A stretch of 64,000 bases of DNA from VXYL01 sp963422285 (GCA_963422285.2 CAXXJO010000002.1:868001-932000), one strand, 5' to 3'; numbered from the stretch's first letter, positions 46,732-57,118 are shown. Notes: generated from the sequence alone by a model not told the origin. Numbers and translations: made by a program.

Positions 46732-47796
46732 ATGGCGGACAGCAAGTACAAGGTGATGGTGCAGCAGCAGGTGGGCGTTTCCTACGACCTCGCGGACTCC
46801 CGCTACCAGATCGAGCGCGAAGCGCTGGACCCGATCGGCGCCGAGATCGTCGAAGTGCCGGCCAAGAGCGAACAGGAGTTCATCGACGCGGCGAAGTCGG
46901 ACGCCGACGCGCTGATCGCCCGGGGACGACGCATCAGCCGCAACATCATCGAGAGCTTGGAGAAGTGCGTGGCGATCGGTCTCGGCAGCGTCGGCGCCGA
47001 TACCGTGGACGTGGACGCTGCCACAGACTGCGGCATCGTGGTCACCAACGTCCCGGACGTGTTCATCGACGAAGTGGCCGACCACACCATGATGATGTTC
47101 CTGGCGGCGCATCGGCGGCTTTTGCTGATGCACCGGCTCACCCAGGAGGGCCGCTGGGCCGAAGGCCGCCCGCACCATGCGGACATTCCGCGGCTATGGG
47201 GCCAGACCATCGGCCTGATCTCCTTCGGCAATGTCGCCAAGGCGGTGGCCCGTCGCTGCCACGCCTTTGGCCTGCGGGTGCTCGCCTACGACCCCTACGT
47301 GGCCGAACTGGAGATGACCGCGGCCAACGTCGAGCCGGTGACCAGCCTGTTCGAACTGCTCGAACGGTCGGACTTCGTATCCATGCATGCGCCGCTCAAC
47401 GCCGAGACCAGACACATGCTCTCCGACGCCCACTTCGCGCACATGAAGAACACGGCGCTGTTCATCAACAACGGCCGCGGCCCGACGGTGGACGAGGCGG
47501 CGCTGATCCGCGCCCTGCAGTCCGGCGCCATCGCCGGCGCGGCGCTCGACGTGTTCGAGCGGGAGCCAGCAGCCACGGACAATCCGCTGCTTGCCATGGA
47601 CAACGTGATCTGCACCCCGCACATCGCCTCGGCCACCGCCCGCATGGCACCCGAAACCCGCCGGCGGCTGGGCCGGGAACTCGCCACCGTGCTGCAAGGC
47701 ATGTGGCCGCGCAGCGCCGTCAACCCGGCGGTGCTGCCGAAGACCAAGCTGCGCCGCTGGCAGCCCTATCCGCAGTCGCGGGGACCGAACCGGTAG
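46732..47796 (+). CDS. D-isomer-specific 2-hydroxyacid dehydrogenase family protein
   Basis: 354-residue NAD-dependent dehydrogenase of the C-terminal-binding-protein/phosphoglycerate-dehydrogenase type. Nucleotide-binding segment IGLISFGNVAKAVARRCHAF, catalytic Arg in INNGRGPTVDEAAL, Glu in LDVFEREPA and His in ICTPHIASATARM. It reduces a 2-oxoacid or oxidises a D-2-hydroxyacid; substrate unknown. In the nucleotide-binding loop the second conserved glycine position reads S-F-G, a mild deviation. Confidence 0.9.
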   Translation: MADSKYKVMVQQQVGVSYDLADSRYQIEREALDPIGAEIVEVPAKSEQEFIDAAKSDADALIARGRRISRNIIESLEKCVAIGLGSVGADTVDVDAATDCGIVVTNVPDVFIDEVADHTMMMFLAAHRRLLLMHRLTQEGRWAEGRPHHADIPRLWGQTIGLISFGNVAKAVARRCHAFGLRVLAYDPYVAELEMTAANVEPVTSLFELLERSDFVSMHAPLNAETRHMLSDAHFAHMKNTALFINNGRGPTVDEAALIRALQSGAIAGAALDVFEREPAATDNPLLAMDNVICTPHIASATARMAPETRRRLGRELATVLQGMWPRSAVNPAVLPKTKLRRWQPYPQSRGPNR

Positions 47797-48248
47797 CGGC
47801 GGGCGACGACACCGGCCGCGCCGAGGCCAAGCAGGATTCAAACACCACGGCCGGAGCCAGCGCCCGCCCTGTTCGCCGCCGCGGGCGTCCATGGCTGAAA
47901 GCACAGTCCTGTCCTCAGCAACGCCGAAGCTCCGCAGAAGAAGCGGACAAACGATTCCGGCCGGACGGCGCGGACGCCGGCGCCCCGGCTTCGATGTGCC
48001 GATGGCGACGAACGCCGACAACGAAGCGGCGGTGGAACCGGCTTCGGCCAGCCGGCTGCCGGCGCCGACTGGAGCGGCACCCGACGCAAGCAGCGCGGGT
48101 GCCGCCTAGCGGGGCCCAGGACAGCCGCATGAACGCCAGCCATTGAAGTCTGAAATTGCCGCCGACAGGTAGTTGCCGGCCTGCCGCGCCAAGCTCGACA
48201 GCGCCATGCAAGTTTGCAATCTCGGAGCGACGCTCCATAATTGCAAGG
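47797..48248. other. No supported gene
   Basis: About 450 bases; open frames (for example 47891-48109) are low-complexity and Ala/Arg/Ser-rich, with no domain. A small inverted repeat TGCAAGTTTGCAATC lies at about 48206-48220, shortly before the next gene. Confidence 0.4.
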
Positions 48249-49442
48249 ATGAATGCGGCGACGATCCCGAGAAGTCTGCATACGCGCCTGGAAGACTACC
48301 TGGGGCTGTTCCCGGCCGTGGCGCTGCTGGGGCCGCGCCAAGTCGGGAAGACTACTTTGGCGCGCATGATCGCCGATGCCGACGACGGGCAGCGCTCGGG
48401 GCAGCCGGGGCTGTATCTCGATTTGGAGAGTCCTGCCGATCAAGAGCGGCTTGCCGATCCGCTCGCCTATCTCGGCGCGCAGCGCGGGCGTCTGGTGGTG
48501 ATCGACGAGATGCATCGTTCCCCCGGCTTGTTCCAAGTACTGCGCGGCATCATCGACGAGCGCATCCGCGCTGGCGAACCAAGCGGACAATTCCTGCTGC
48601 TCGGCTCCGCGTCCATGGATCTGCTGCGGCAATCCGGGGAAAGCCTGGCCGGACGCATCGGCTACTTGGAGCTGGCCCCGCTCGACGTGCGCGAACTGGG
48701 GGATCGAGAGCGGACGCGGTTGTGGATTCGGGGTGGCTTCCCGCGCAGCTTCCTCGCCGACACCGATGCCCATAGCATGATCTGGCGCGAGAGTTTCATC
48801 CGCACCTACCTGGAGCGGGACATTGCCGCGTTCGGGCCGCGCATTCCGGCGCAGACGCTGCGACGGTTCTGGACCATGCTGGCGCACTCCCAAGGCGGCT
48901 TGTGGAATGCCGCCGCGCTGGCCAGAAGCCTCGCCGTGGACGGCAAGACCGTGGCCCGCTATGTGGACTTGCTGGCGGATCTGCTGCTGGTGCGGCGTCT
49001 GCCGCCGTACCACGCCAACGTCCGCAAGCGGCTGGCCAAGTCGCCCAAGGTCTATGTCCGCGACAGCGGCATCGTCCATGCGCTGCTGGGGCTGGGCGAT
49101 GCCGACAGCGTACTCGGCCATCCCGTCGCCGGCGCGAGTTGGGAGGGCTTCGTCGTCGAGACCTTGCTTGGCGCCGCGCCGGACGGCACCGGGGCGAGCT
49201 TCTACCGCACGGCTTCCGGCGTCGAGCTGGACCTGCTCCTGGAACTGCCGAGCGGCGGATTGTGGGCAGTCGAGATCAAACGCGCCCTGGCGCCGGCGGT
49301 GGAAAAGGGCTTTCGCGTCGCCTTGGACGATGTGAAGCCGGAACAGGCCTTTCTCGTCCACAGCGGCACGGACCGCTACCCCAAGGGGGCGGGCATCGAA
49401 GCGATCGGCCTGACGGCCTTGGCCGCAGAACTGTCGTGCTGA
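48249..49442 (+). CDS. AAA+ ATP-binding protein with DUF4143
   Basis: 397-residue protein: Walker A in LLGPRQVGKTTLARMIAD near residue 30, Walker B RLVVIDEMHR, sensor GSASMDLLRQSGESLAGRI, then the C-terminal DUF4143 domain (FIRTYLERDIAAFGPRIPAQ, SPKVYVRDSGIVHALLGL, ASWEGFVVETLL, LWAVEIKRALAPAVEKGF) with a PD-(D/E)XK-like end. Role unknown; the family is common in bacterial genomes with many copies. ATG 48249 starts directly before the helix preceding Walker A. Confidence 0.9.
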   Translation: MNAATIPRSLHTRLEDYLGLFPAVALLGPRQVGKTTLARMIADADDGQRSGQPGLYLDLESPADQERLADPLAYLGAQRGRLVVIDEMHRSPGLFQVLRGIIDERIRAGEPSGQFLLLGSASMDLLRQSGESLAGRIGYLELAPLDVRELGDRERTRLWIRGGFPRSFLADTDAHSMIWRESFIRTYLERDIAAFGPRIPAQTLRRFWTMLAHSQGGLWNAAALARSLAVDGKTVARYVDLLADLLLVRRLPPYHANVRKRLAKSPKVYVRDSGIVHALLGLGDADSVLGHPVAGASWEGFVVETLLGAAPDGTGASFYRTASGVELDLLLELPSGGLWAVEIKRALAPAVEKGFRVALDDVKPEQAFLVHSGTDRYPKGAGIEAIGLTALAAELSC

Positions 49443-49453
49443 TCCGACACCTT

Positions 49454-49550
49454 CCTTGACACTGCTCCCGCGTTCCTCCAAGCCGGTTCCAACGCAGCCC
49501 ATGCAGTTTCACGCGATACCGCCTTGACACTACTCCCCGCGTTCCTCCAA
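49454..49550. repeat. Direct repeat at the 3' end of the metallo-hydrolase gene
   Basis: CCTTGACACTGCTCCCGCGT-TCCTCCAA at 49454-49481 and CCTTGACACTACTCCCCGCG-TTCCTCCAA at 49522-49550. The second copy contains the stop codon of the metallo-hydrolase gene; the first is a duplicated fragment of it with 68-bp period. Confidence 0.8.
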
Positions 49551-50645
49551 TAGCTGATAGATGCGGCCGACCGCCAGCGGGTCGACGCCGGGCCGCTGGA
49601 TGTTCAGCGTGTCCTTGTGGCGGGTCAGGTCCACCCCGGCTGCGGTTTCGCCGATGGTGGCGCCGCTGGCGCGCCTAGCGACGACTTCGTTCCACAGGTC
49701 TCGATAGTACGCCTGCACATGGTCGATCAGCTCGCGGTTGCCAAACGACGGACCGTGGCCGGGCAGGAAGAGATCGACATCGAGCTGCTTGAGCTTCTCC
49801 AAGGTGGCCGGCCACTCGTCCACATGGCCGTCGCCGAGCCAGGACGGGCCGCCGAGCATCATGTCGCCGGTGAAGGCGATCTTCTCCTTGGGCAGGTAGA
49901 CCACCACGTCGCCGCCGGTGTGGGCGCGCCCGCAGAACACGATCTGGATCTCGCGCTCGCCCCGGAACAGCGACAGACGCTCGCGCAAGGTGGTGTCGGG
50001 CGGCACCGGATCGACTTCCTGGGTGGCCTCCATATGGGCCTGCTGCAGGGCGATTCGTTGCTCCAGGCGCTTGCGCTCGTCGCCATCCTCCACGTTCTCC
50101 AGTGCGCCTTGCAGCCGCTCCATGGTGCGAGACTGGCCCCCCAGTTCCCGTTGGAACGTGCCTTCCTTGAGCGGCTCGCCAGTCATGCGCTGGCGGGTGA
50201 ACTCGTGGCCGATGATCCGCACGGGGCCGAAGGCCTGGTTGCCGTGCGCATGGTCGTAGTGGAAGTGAGTATTCACTAGCGTTGTAATGGGCTTTTCGGT
50301 GGCCTCGCGGATGGAAGCGATCAGATCTCGAGCGGTGGCCGGCGTGATGTGCGAATCCACCACCAGCACGTCCTCGTCGTTGACGACGACCAGGGAGTTG
50401 CTGTTGAACATGGGCACGGTGTAGCGCACGAAGTAGACGCCGGGCGCGACTTCCTCGAAGCTGTGGGTGGCGGTGGCGAAGTCGCCGCGGACGGTCGACG
50501 CTTGCGGCGCCGCGGACGGCACCGTATCGGCGACGGGCGCGGCAGCGGGTGCCGGTGCGGCATCGTCGGTGGCATCCGACGCGGGCCCGCAACCTCCGAG
50601 AGTCGCCAAGAGCAGCGTGGCAGCAGTGCGTATCGTGGCTTGCAT
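49530..50645 (-). CDS. Metallo-beta-lactamase-fold hydrolase, lipoprotein
   Basis: 371-residue exported metal hydrolase. Signal with lipobox LGGC (Cys19), a proline/alanine-rich linker (about 25-55), then the metallo-beta-lactamase core: VNTHFHYDHAHGN with His127, His129, Asp131 and His132, the later HTGGDVVVYLPKEKIAFTGD and LPGHGPSFG. Resembles the quinoprotein-relay/SoxH-type and subclass B hydrolases attached to the periplasmic face. Substrate unknown. Convergent with the DUF4143 ATPase. Confidence 0.88.
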   Translation of the reverse strand: MQATIRTAATLLLATLGGCGPASDATDDAAPAPAAAPVADTVPSAAPQASTVRGDFATATHSFEEVAPGVYFVRYTVPMFNSNSLVVVNDEDVLVVDSHITPATARDLIASIREATEKPITTLVNTHFHYDHAHGNQAFGPVRIIGHEFTRQRMTGEPLKEGTFQRELGGQSRTMERLQGALENVEDGDERKRLEQRIALQQAHMEATQEVDPVPPDTTLRERLSLFRGEREIQIVFCGRAHTGGDVVVYLPKEKIAFTGDMMLGGPSWLGDGHVDEWPATLEKLKQLDVDLFLPGHGPSFGNRELIDHVQAYYRDLWNEVVARRASGATIGETAAGVDLTRHKDTLNIQRPGVDPLAVGRIYQLLEERGE

Positions 50646-51364
50646 GATGTGAGAACCCTTGTCCGAATCCCTCCATTCTCTACCATCTGAGGCGTATATG
50701 GAGAATCACCGACTTATGAGAGTTCGGACTCGGCCCCCTAGGTTGCAAGGCGACGCATCAATCGGGCGTTTTCATCCCCTGGGCGCGAAACGGTCTGCGG
50801 TTTTTGCATCTGCGGTTTTTGCAGTAGTCCAAACAGCGCTTCAAGGTCTCGTCCATAGCCTTGCAGGCGGCAGGCATCCCTGCACTTGACCCGCACGGTG
50901 CGGCTGGCGCCGACCGCCCGTTCAGTTGCGGGCTGCGCGGGAAGCGCTCGCAGGAGCGTCTGGCGTACTGGAGGTGGAAGGCACGGCGCCATGCATGGCG
51001 CATGAAGTCCTCGGATCGACAGCTTGTGGGCGGCTTCCGTCGGCAACGCCTTGGCGATATCGGAATCGCACAGGAATAGAGCCGGGGTGCCGGCAGCAAG
51101 CGTCGAGGCGCGGCATGGGGAGCTCATCGATGCGTCTGTCGTCGATTCGTAATGGACGATCCATCTGGTTTTGGCTGAACCGGCGGGACGGGCCTCCCAG
51201 CCCGCTTCCTGCCCGTTGCCGGGGGCGCGAGCGCACCGGATAGTTCGCTTGCTGACTGAATCGGCGATTCCATGCATGTACTGGGCACGTACTAGCGAGG
51301 GTTGGCTCGAACAGGTACGATGCGGGACGCAAGGAGATCACAGGTACGAATCCGGAGGGGAGGA
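50646..51364. other. No supported gene
   Basis: About 720 bases with shadow frames on both strands. The frame 50738-51277 (minus) is Cys/Arg-rich without a domain. No RNA or repeat noticed. Confidence 0.4.
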
Positions 51365-51844
51365 ATGGCCGTTCGCATCCATTCAATCGCCGCGTTGGCG
51401 CTGGCTGCCGCAGTTGCCACGCCTAGCGCCCAAGCGCATCACGCCTTCTCGGCGGAGTTCGACGCCAAGGTGCCCATTCGCATCCAGGGCAAGATCGTCC
51501 AGGTGGACTGGATCAACCCGCACGCCTGGGTGCATGTGGCCCACGAAAAGGAAGACGGCACCGTCCAGGTATGGCAGCTCGAGGCCGGCACGCCGAACAC
51601 GTTGCTGCGGCGCGGCATGACGCGCAGGCTCCTGGTGCCCGGCACGGAAGTGGTGGTGCGCGGCTACCAGAGCAAGGATCGAATCTGCGAGCCCATCTGC
51701 TCCGGCAGCGGCCGTGACATCACCTTCCCGGACGGACGCAAGTTTTTCATGGGATCTTCCGGCACGGGGGCGCCGCGCGACGGCGCCGACCCGCGAGAAC
51801 CGGCGCGCGCGGAACGGAATCGACTGCCGGAAGAGGACGAGTAG
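51365..51844 (+). CDS. DUF6152 family exported protein
   Basis: 159-residue periplasmic protein: signal peptide (SIAALALAAAVATPSAQAHH), then AFSAEFDAKVPIRIQGKIVQ, VDWINPHAWVHVAHE and RGYQSKDRICEPICSGSGRD, the layout of DUF6152, whose function is unknown. A purine run GGAGGGGAGG precedes the ATG. It lies upstream of the TonB-receptor locus but 620 bp away. Confidence 0.88.
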   Translation: MAVRIHSIAALALAAAVATPSAQAHHAFSAEFDAKVPIRIQGKIVQVDWINPHAWVHVAHEKEDGTVQVWQLEAGTPNTLLRRGMTRRLLVPGTEVVVRGYQSKDRICEPICSGSGRDITFPDGRKFFMGSSGTGAPRDGADPREPARAERNRLPEEDE

Positions 51845-52350
51845 GCGCAAGCTGGGCGTCCTGCGCATCCCGCTGGGTCCGCCTGTCCAGCGCCAGTACC
51901 GGCATCGAGTGCGGCATCTCGACCAACGGCCATATGGAACCGATGGCGGATTCTATGCTCCCATCAACGCCGAACGCGGCCACCACCGAGACCCCACCGC
52001 CCTGCGCCGGCGATCAGCTAGGCCGGTTCTTGAAGCCAAGCGAACTGCTGCTTCCACGACACCCTAGGCAACCGACGGGGCCGGCCGAACTCGACGCTAG
52101 CGGCTCGGCACGCTGCGCCCGCGACCCCACCGGCAGCATCGTCGATGGGCAGGCGTCAGAGCAGGACGGCACGGTACGGAGGCAGCAAGCGGTCGTCGGC
52201 GGCACCAGCCTTCGTCCACGAGAGAACCGACACGCTCGACATCCAAATGGGGCGGCCTGTTCGATGCCGACGCTCGCCGAGGAGCGAACACTCGTGGCAC
52301 TCCATAGGCATCGCCGCTGAAACAGCACGGAAACAATGCTGAAACAGCGC
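51845..52350. other. Intergenic region before the TonB receptor
   Basis: About 500 bases without a recognisable gene; open frames look random. The TonB-receptor promoter follows. Confidence 0.4.
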
Positions 52351-52378
52351 TTGACAAGGTTGTCATCCGGCATACACT
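52351..52378 (+). promoter_or_regulatory. Promoter with overlapping LacI-type operator for the TonB-receptor operon
   Basis: -35 box TTGACA at 52351-52356 and TACACT at 52373-52378, 16 bp apart. The palindrome TGACAAGGTTGTCA (52352-52365) overlaps the -35 box; it differs by one central base from TGACAACGTTGTCA, a consensus typical of LacI-family repressors that control sugar-responsive TonB-receptor loci. No LacI gene is in the window. Confidence 0.55.
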
Positions 52379-52467
52379 GCCGCACAGGTTTCGCGTCGGG
52401 GTTGGGGGCGCGGGATCTTCACGTTCCCTGCTGTCCATCGATTGCGCGATTGCGCAGGAGAGACTTC

Positions 52468-55461
52468 ATGAGCGACAAGACTTTCAAAAAGACGCCGCTG
52501 GCTAGCGGCATTGCCTTGGCCATCGGCACGATGGCCGGCGTACCGTCGGTGGCGCAGCAGGAAGCCGAAAGCGCGGCTGAGGACGACGCCACAGGCGCGA
52601 TCGAGGAAGTGGTGGTGGTCGGCATTCGCGGCAGCCTCACCTCGTCCATGAACCTGAAGCGGGACGCCCAGGGCATCGTCGATGGCATCCTGGCCGAGGA
52701 CATCGGCAAGTTTCCAGACTCCAACCTAGCGGAGTCGCTGCAACGCATCTCCGGCGTTTCTATCGATCGTTCCGCCATCGGCGAGGGGCAGCGGGTTACC
52801 GTGCGCGGCGTCGGGCCGGATTTCAATCTGGTGACCCTGAACGGTCGGCAGATGCCGGCATCCCGCATCGAAGACACCACGGCGTCCAATTCCAGGGCGT
52901 TCGACTTCGCCAATCTGGCATCGGAAGCCATCGCGGCCGTGGAGATACACAAGACCAGCCGCGCCAGCATTCCCACCGGCGGCATCGGCGCCACCGTGAA
53001 CATCAAGACGGCTCGGCCGCTGGCAGCGCAGAGAACCATCGCCAACTTCGGCTCCAAGCTGGTGCTGGACCAATCGACGGACGACGGCGACGCCGCCACG
53101 CCGGAAATCTCGGGCATCTTCAGCACCGCCAGCGAAGCCGGCGAGACAGGCAGAATCGGCGTTGCCGTCACGGGCAGCTATCAGGATCGCAACTTGGGCT
53201 ACAACCAAGCGGCAGTGTCCAATGGCTGGCGGGCGTTTCGCGGCGACGAGGCCAACTGGGGCACCATCCCGTTCGCGGGGGCGCCGGGTTCCGAGAACAT
53301 CACCAACCGGCCCGGCCCCAACGACGTCTATTCCGTTCCCCAAAACCTGCTCTACAGCTTCAACGAGATTCAGCGGGAGCGGATCAACGGCCAATTGGTA
53401 TTTCAGTACCAGCCTGCCGATGTCGTAACTGCGACCTTGGACTACACCTACTCCGAAAACACCTTGGAAACCCAGCGCAACGAGTTGTCCGCGTGGTTCA
53501 ACTTCGGCCCCTCGGTCACTAGCTGGACCGACGGTCCCACGGCGGCCCCGACGCTGTATTCCGAAACCATCGATCCGCCCACCAGCGATCTGGCGATGGG
53601 CGCGGCCCAGTTCGCGACAAAGAACGAGAACAACTCCTTGGGCCTCAACGTGGAGTGGTTCGTTGGAGACAACCTGCTGCTGAAGTTCGACTACCATGAT
53701 TCCGACGCGACCTCCGGCGCCGACAGCCCCTATGGCTCGAATGCCGTCATCGGCACGGCCGAGTGGCACCGAGGCACCACCGCCGTCGATTTCACGGGCG
53801 AATTCCCAGTGCTGAGCGTTCAACTGCCGACGGGGCAAACGAACATCGACCCAGCGGCCATGGTGCTGACCGGCCGGTCTTTCAGAAACAGCCACATGAA
53901 GTCGGAAGTGGGTCAGTTGCGGCTGTCCGGAGAACTCGATCTCGGCGAAAACTACAGCCTGGACTTCGGCGCGATGTCCACGGATGTCACCAATCGATCC
54001 GCCTTCTCGAACGTGCAGACGGACACCTGGGGAGGATTCGGCATCCCAGAGGACTACCCGGATGCCGCTTGGGGAGAACCGCAAGAGGTTCGCTCCAAAT
54101 TCGACGACCTGCCCGGCTCGGACAATCCGGCGTTGTTCAACCAGTATTTCGAATGGGATTTCGAGGCCATCCGTGCCGCTGGCATTGCCGTGGCCGGCTC
54201 CGATGCCTCTTTCCGCGCGACGGACGATTTCACTACCGATCGTATTACCGAAGAGGAATCCCTCGCCCTCTATGTCCAGTACAACCATGCATTCTTCATT
54301 GGCGACATGTCGGGCGATGCTCATATGGGCCTGCGCTGGGAGAAGACGGACGTGGTATCGAGCGCCCTGGTGCCAACCGCCACGGGCATTCTCTGGGTAG
54401 CTGCCAACGAGTTCTCGGTGCAATTTGCGGAACGGGACTTCACCACCTTGGACGGCGACTACGACTACCTGCTGCCCAGCTTCGACGTCAACCTCGAGGT
54501 GCGGGAAGGCATGGTCGTAAGGGCCAGCTACAGCCAGACCATCGGTCGCCCGGGTTGGGGGGACATCCAAGGCGGACAGACCATCAACCAGCTCATCAGA
54601 ATCGACGGCGGCACCGGCCAGCAGGGCGACCCGGGCCTGCTGCCCCTGGAGTCCGGGAACTTCGACATTTCGTTCGAGTGGTACTACGGCGACTCCAGCT
54701 ATGCGTCCATCAGCTACTTCGCCAAAGATATCGACAACTACGTCGGCATCACCACCATACAGGCAACGCCGTTCGACCTCCCGCACCCTGCCCAGGGCAC
54801 GCGCTACAACGAGGCCTTGGCAGCGGTCGGCAGCGACTTGAACGACATTCGCAACTACATCTTCGCCAACTACGGCAATACGCCCGAAGTAACGCAAACC
54901 GGCGAGGATTCAAACGGCAACGCGGTGGGAACCATCGCAGGCATTGCCGGCCAAGATCCGGCAGCGGAGTTCGACATCGTGGTGCCCGCCAACCAACGGT
55001 CTGCGGAAGTGGACGGCTGGGAACTGGCCGTACAGCACATGTTCTGGGACAGCGGCTTCGGCGTCAGCTTGAACTTCACGGACGTCAGTTCCAACCTAGC
55101 CTACAACAACGCCGACATTGGCGATCAATTCGCCATCGAAGGCCTGAGCGATTCCGCCAATATCGTGGCCTTCTACGAGCAGGGACAGTGGTCCGCGCGG
55201 ATCGCGTACAACTGGCGCGACGACTTTCTGGCCGGCCGATTCGACGGCAGCGGACTGCCGAATCCGGTCTATACCGAGGCCTACGCGCAGTGGGATATGA
55301 ACGTGAGCTTTCACGTCACCGACAAGTTCACGGTGTTCGGCGAAGGAATCAACGTGACCGACGAGCATCAGCGCCTGCATGGCCGACACCCCAACCAGGC
55401 CCTGTACGTCACGCAGACCGGTCCGCGCTTCACTATCGGCCTGCGGTACGACCTCAAGTAG
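52468..55461 (+). CDS. TonB-dependent receptor (Xanthomonas/Caulobacter type)
   Basis: 997-residue outer-membrane transporter. A signal segment (PLASGIALAIGTMAGVPSVA) is followed by a TonB-box region EEVVVVGIRGSLTSSMNLKR, a plug domain (DSNLAESLQRISGVSIDRSA, RVTVRGVGPDFNLVTLNGRQ) and a 22-strand barrel ending in aromatic GPRFTIGLRYDLK. These are marks of the TIGR01782 family, which import oligosaccharides and other large molecules. ATG 52468 has AGGAG eight bases upstream. It leads an operon with halogenase-like, SapC and cupin-like genes, a set often linked to glycan use. Confidence 0.93.
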   Translation: MSDKTFKKTPLASGIALAIGTMAGVPSVAQQEAESAAEDDATGAIEEVVVVGIRGSLTSSMNLKRDAQGIVDGILAEDIGKFPDSNLAESLQRISGVSIDRSAIGEGQRVTVRGVGPDFNLVTLNGRQMPASRIEDTTASNSRAFDFANLASEAIAAVEIHKTSRASIPTGGIGATVNIKTARPLAAQRTIANFGSKLVLDQSTDDGDAATPEISGIFSTASEAGETGRIGVAVTGSYQDRNLGYNQAAVSNGWRAFRGDEANWGTIPFAGAPGSENITNRPGPNDVYSVPQNLLYSFNEIQRERINGQLVFQYQPADVVTATLDYTYSENTLETQRNELSAWFNFGPSVTSWTDGPTAAPTLYSETIDPPTSDLAMGAAQFATKNENNSLGLNVEWFVGDNLLLKFDYHDSDATSGADSPYGSNAVIGTAEWHRGTTAVDFTGEFPVLSVQLPTGQTNIDPAAMVLTGRSFRNSHMKSEVGQLRLSGELDLGENYSLDFGAMSTDVTNRSAFSNVQTDTWGGFGIPEDYPDAAWGEPQEVRSKFDDLPGSDNPALFNQYFEWDFEAIRAAGIAVAGSDASFRATDDFTTDRITEEESLALYVQYNHAFFIGDMSGDAHMGLRWEKTDVVSSALVPTATGILWVAANEFSVQFAERDFTTLDGDYDYLLPSFDVNLEVREGMVVRASYSQTIGRPGWGDIQGGQTINQLIRIDGGTGQQGDPGLLPLESGNFDISFEWYYGDSSYASISYFAKDIDNYVGITTIQATPFDLPHPAQGTRYNEALAAVGSDLNDIRNYIFANYGNTPEVTQTGEDSNGNAVGTIAGIAGQDPAAEFDIVVPANQRSAEVDGWELAVQHMFWDSGFGVSLNFTDVSSNLAYNNADIGDQFAIEGLSDSANIVAFYEQGQWSARIAYNWRDDFLAGRFDGSGLPNPVYTEAYAQWDMNVSFHVTDKFTVFGEGINVTDEHQRLHGRHPNQALYVTQTGPRFTIGLRYDLK

Positions 55462-55539
55462 CTGATCGTTGGCCGGTGGAACGCCAACGAAGGCCGACCT
55501 CGACAAGAGGCTGTTCTCGGATTGGCGGCGGCTCGGCCT

Positions 55540-57111
55540 ATGGAACCGGATTCCCCCGTTAGGCGGGTCGTCGTTCTAGGCGGCGGTTCCTCGGGTTGGC
55601 TGACGGCCGGCGTTATCGCGGCGGAGCACCAAGCTCACCTGCCGTCGGGCATTCAAGTAACGCTGGTGGAATCGCCTGACGTCAAGACCATCGGTGTTGG
55701 CGAGGGTACTTGGCCGACGATGCGCGACACTTTGCGACAGATGGGCGTATCGGAGTCGGATTTCATCGTCGAGTGCGACGCCTCTTTCAAGCAGGGAACC
55801 AAGTTCATCAACTGGATAGGCGGCGAGTATGACTACTACTACCATCCGTTCGTCTTGCCCCAGGGCTACCTCGAAGCGAACCTGGCCGGCGAGTGGCTTG
55901 CGCGGCACCGGCACACGCCGTTCGCGGACTTGGTGAGCTTCCAACCCCATCTTTGCGAATCCGGCAAGGCGCCGAAACAGACCTCAACGCCTGAATTCGC
56001 AGCGGTGGCCAACTACGCCTACCACCTCGACGCCGGCAAGTTCGGCGCTTTCCTGCAACGACACTGCCGCCAACAGCTAGGCGTCCGACACGTCGAGGAC
56101 CATGTTGTTGGCGTCGAATCGTCTCCTAGCGGCGACATTGCCGCCTTGGCGACTCGATCCCATGGACTCGTCAAGGGCGACTTGTTCATCGACTGCACCG
56201 GTTTCGCATCCATGCTCATCGGCAAGCACTTCAACGTTCCTTTCCTATCCCAGCGGCACCTGCTGTTCAACAACACCGCCTACGCGGTACAGGTACCCTA
56301 CCGCGATAGACACAGCCCCATCGCATCGTCGACCATTTCCACGGCGACTGGATCGGGGTGGATCTGGGACATCGGCTTGTCCACAAGACGCGGACTCGGC
56401 CACGTCTGCTCGAGCGCCCACTGTTCCGACGACCACGCTCGGCGCGTGTTGCGCGAGTACGTTGCCGAGACGTCCGGCCTGGACGCGGACAGCCTTGAAA
56501 CCCGAAAGTTCTCCTTCGAACCGGGCTATCGGCAGAAGTTCTGGCACCGCAACTGCGTGGCCGTGGGCATTGCCGCCGGCTTCATCGAACCGCTTGAAGC
56601 GTCCGCGCTGGTGCTGATCGAGCTCTCGGCAGCGATGATCAGCAACGATCTTCCTGCCACCCGCCGAGCGATGGACATCGTCGCCCGCCGATTCAACGAG
56701 CGTTTTCAATATCGCTGGGGGCGCATCGTCGACTTCCTCAAACTGCACTACGTGCTGTCGAAACGCGACGATACGGACTACTGGCGGGACAACGGCCGCC
56801 CGGAATCCAACCCGGAGAGACTGTCCGAACTGCTGACGCTATGGCGCCATCGACCGCCAGCGCGCCACGACTTCTACCAGAATGAAGAGATTTTTCCTTC
56901 CGCCAGCTACCAGTACGTATTGTATGGCATGGGGTTTCGACCAGAGCGGCCAGCCACAGCTAGACGATCGCACCAGTCGCCGCTCGCCGACAAGTTCTTC
57001 CGGGAGAGTGCAAAACTGACGAGCACCATGCTCAAAGCCTTGCCCACCAACCGGGAGCTCATCCATCACATCCAAGCGCATGGCTTGCAGCGAGCCCGAC
57101 CGTCCCATTGA
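55540..57111 (+). CDS. Tryptophan-halogenase family flavoprotein (copy 1)
   Basis: 523-residue flavin-dependent halogenase-like protein. GGGSSGW (14-20) binds FAD; GVGEGTWPT (52-60); the catalytic-lysine segment ASFKQGTKFINW has Lys84 where PrnA has Lys79; FIEPLEAS matches the PrnA region with the catalytic Glu. The signature WxWxIP is altered: GWIWDIG near residue 274 has Gly for Pro. Members next to TonB receptors are thought to modify sugars or act as oxidoreductases; true halogenation is unproven. ATG 55540 starts six codons after a TTG alternative. Confidence 0.85.
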   Translation: MEPDSPVRRVVVLGGGSSGWLTAGVIAAEHQAHLPSGIQVTLVESPDVKTIGVGEGTWPTMRDTLRQMGVSESDFIVECDASFKQGTKFINWIGGEYDYYYHPFVLPQGYLEANLAGEWLARHRHTPFADLVSFQPHLCESGKAPKQTSTPEFAAVANYAYHLDAGKFGAFLQRHCRQQLGVRHVEDHVVGVESSPSGDIAALATRSHGLVKGDLFIDCTGFASMLIGKHFNVPFLSQRHLLFNNTAYAVQVPYRDRHSPIASSTISTATGSGWIWDIGLSTRRGLGHVCSSAHCSDDHARRVLREYVAETSGLDADSLETRKFSFEPGYRQKFWHRNCVAVGIAAGFIEPLEASALVLIELSAAMISNDLPATRRAMDIVARRFNERFQYRWGRIVDFLKLHYVLSKRDDTDYWRDNGRPESNPERLSELLTLWRHRPPARHDFYQNEEIFPSASYQYVLYGMGFRPERPATARRSHQSPLADKFFRESAKLTSTMLKALPTNRELIHHIQAHGLQRARPSH

Positions 57112-57118
57112 AAGCTCC

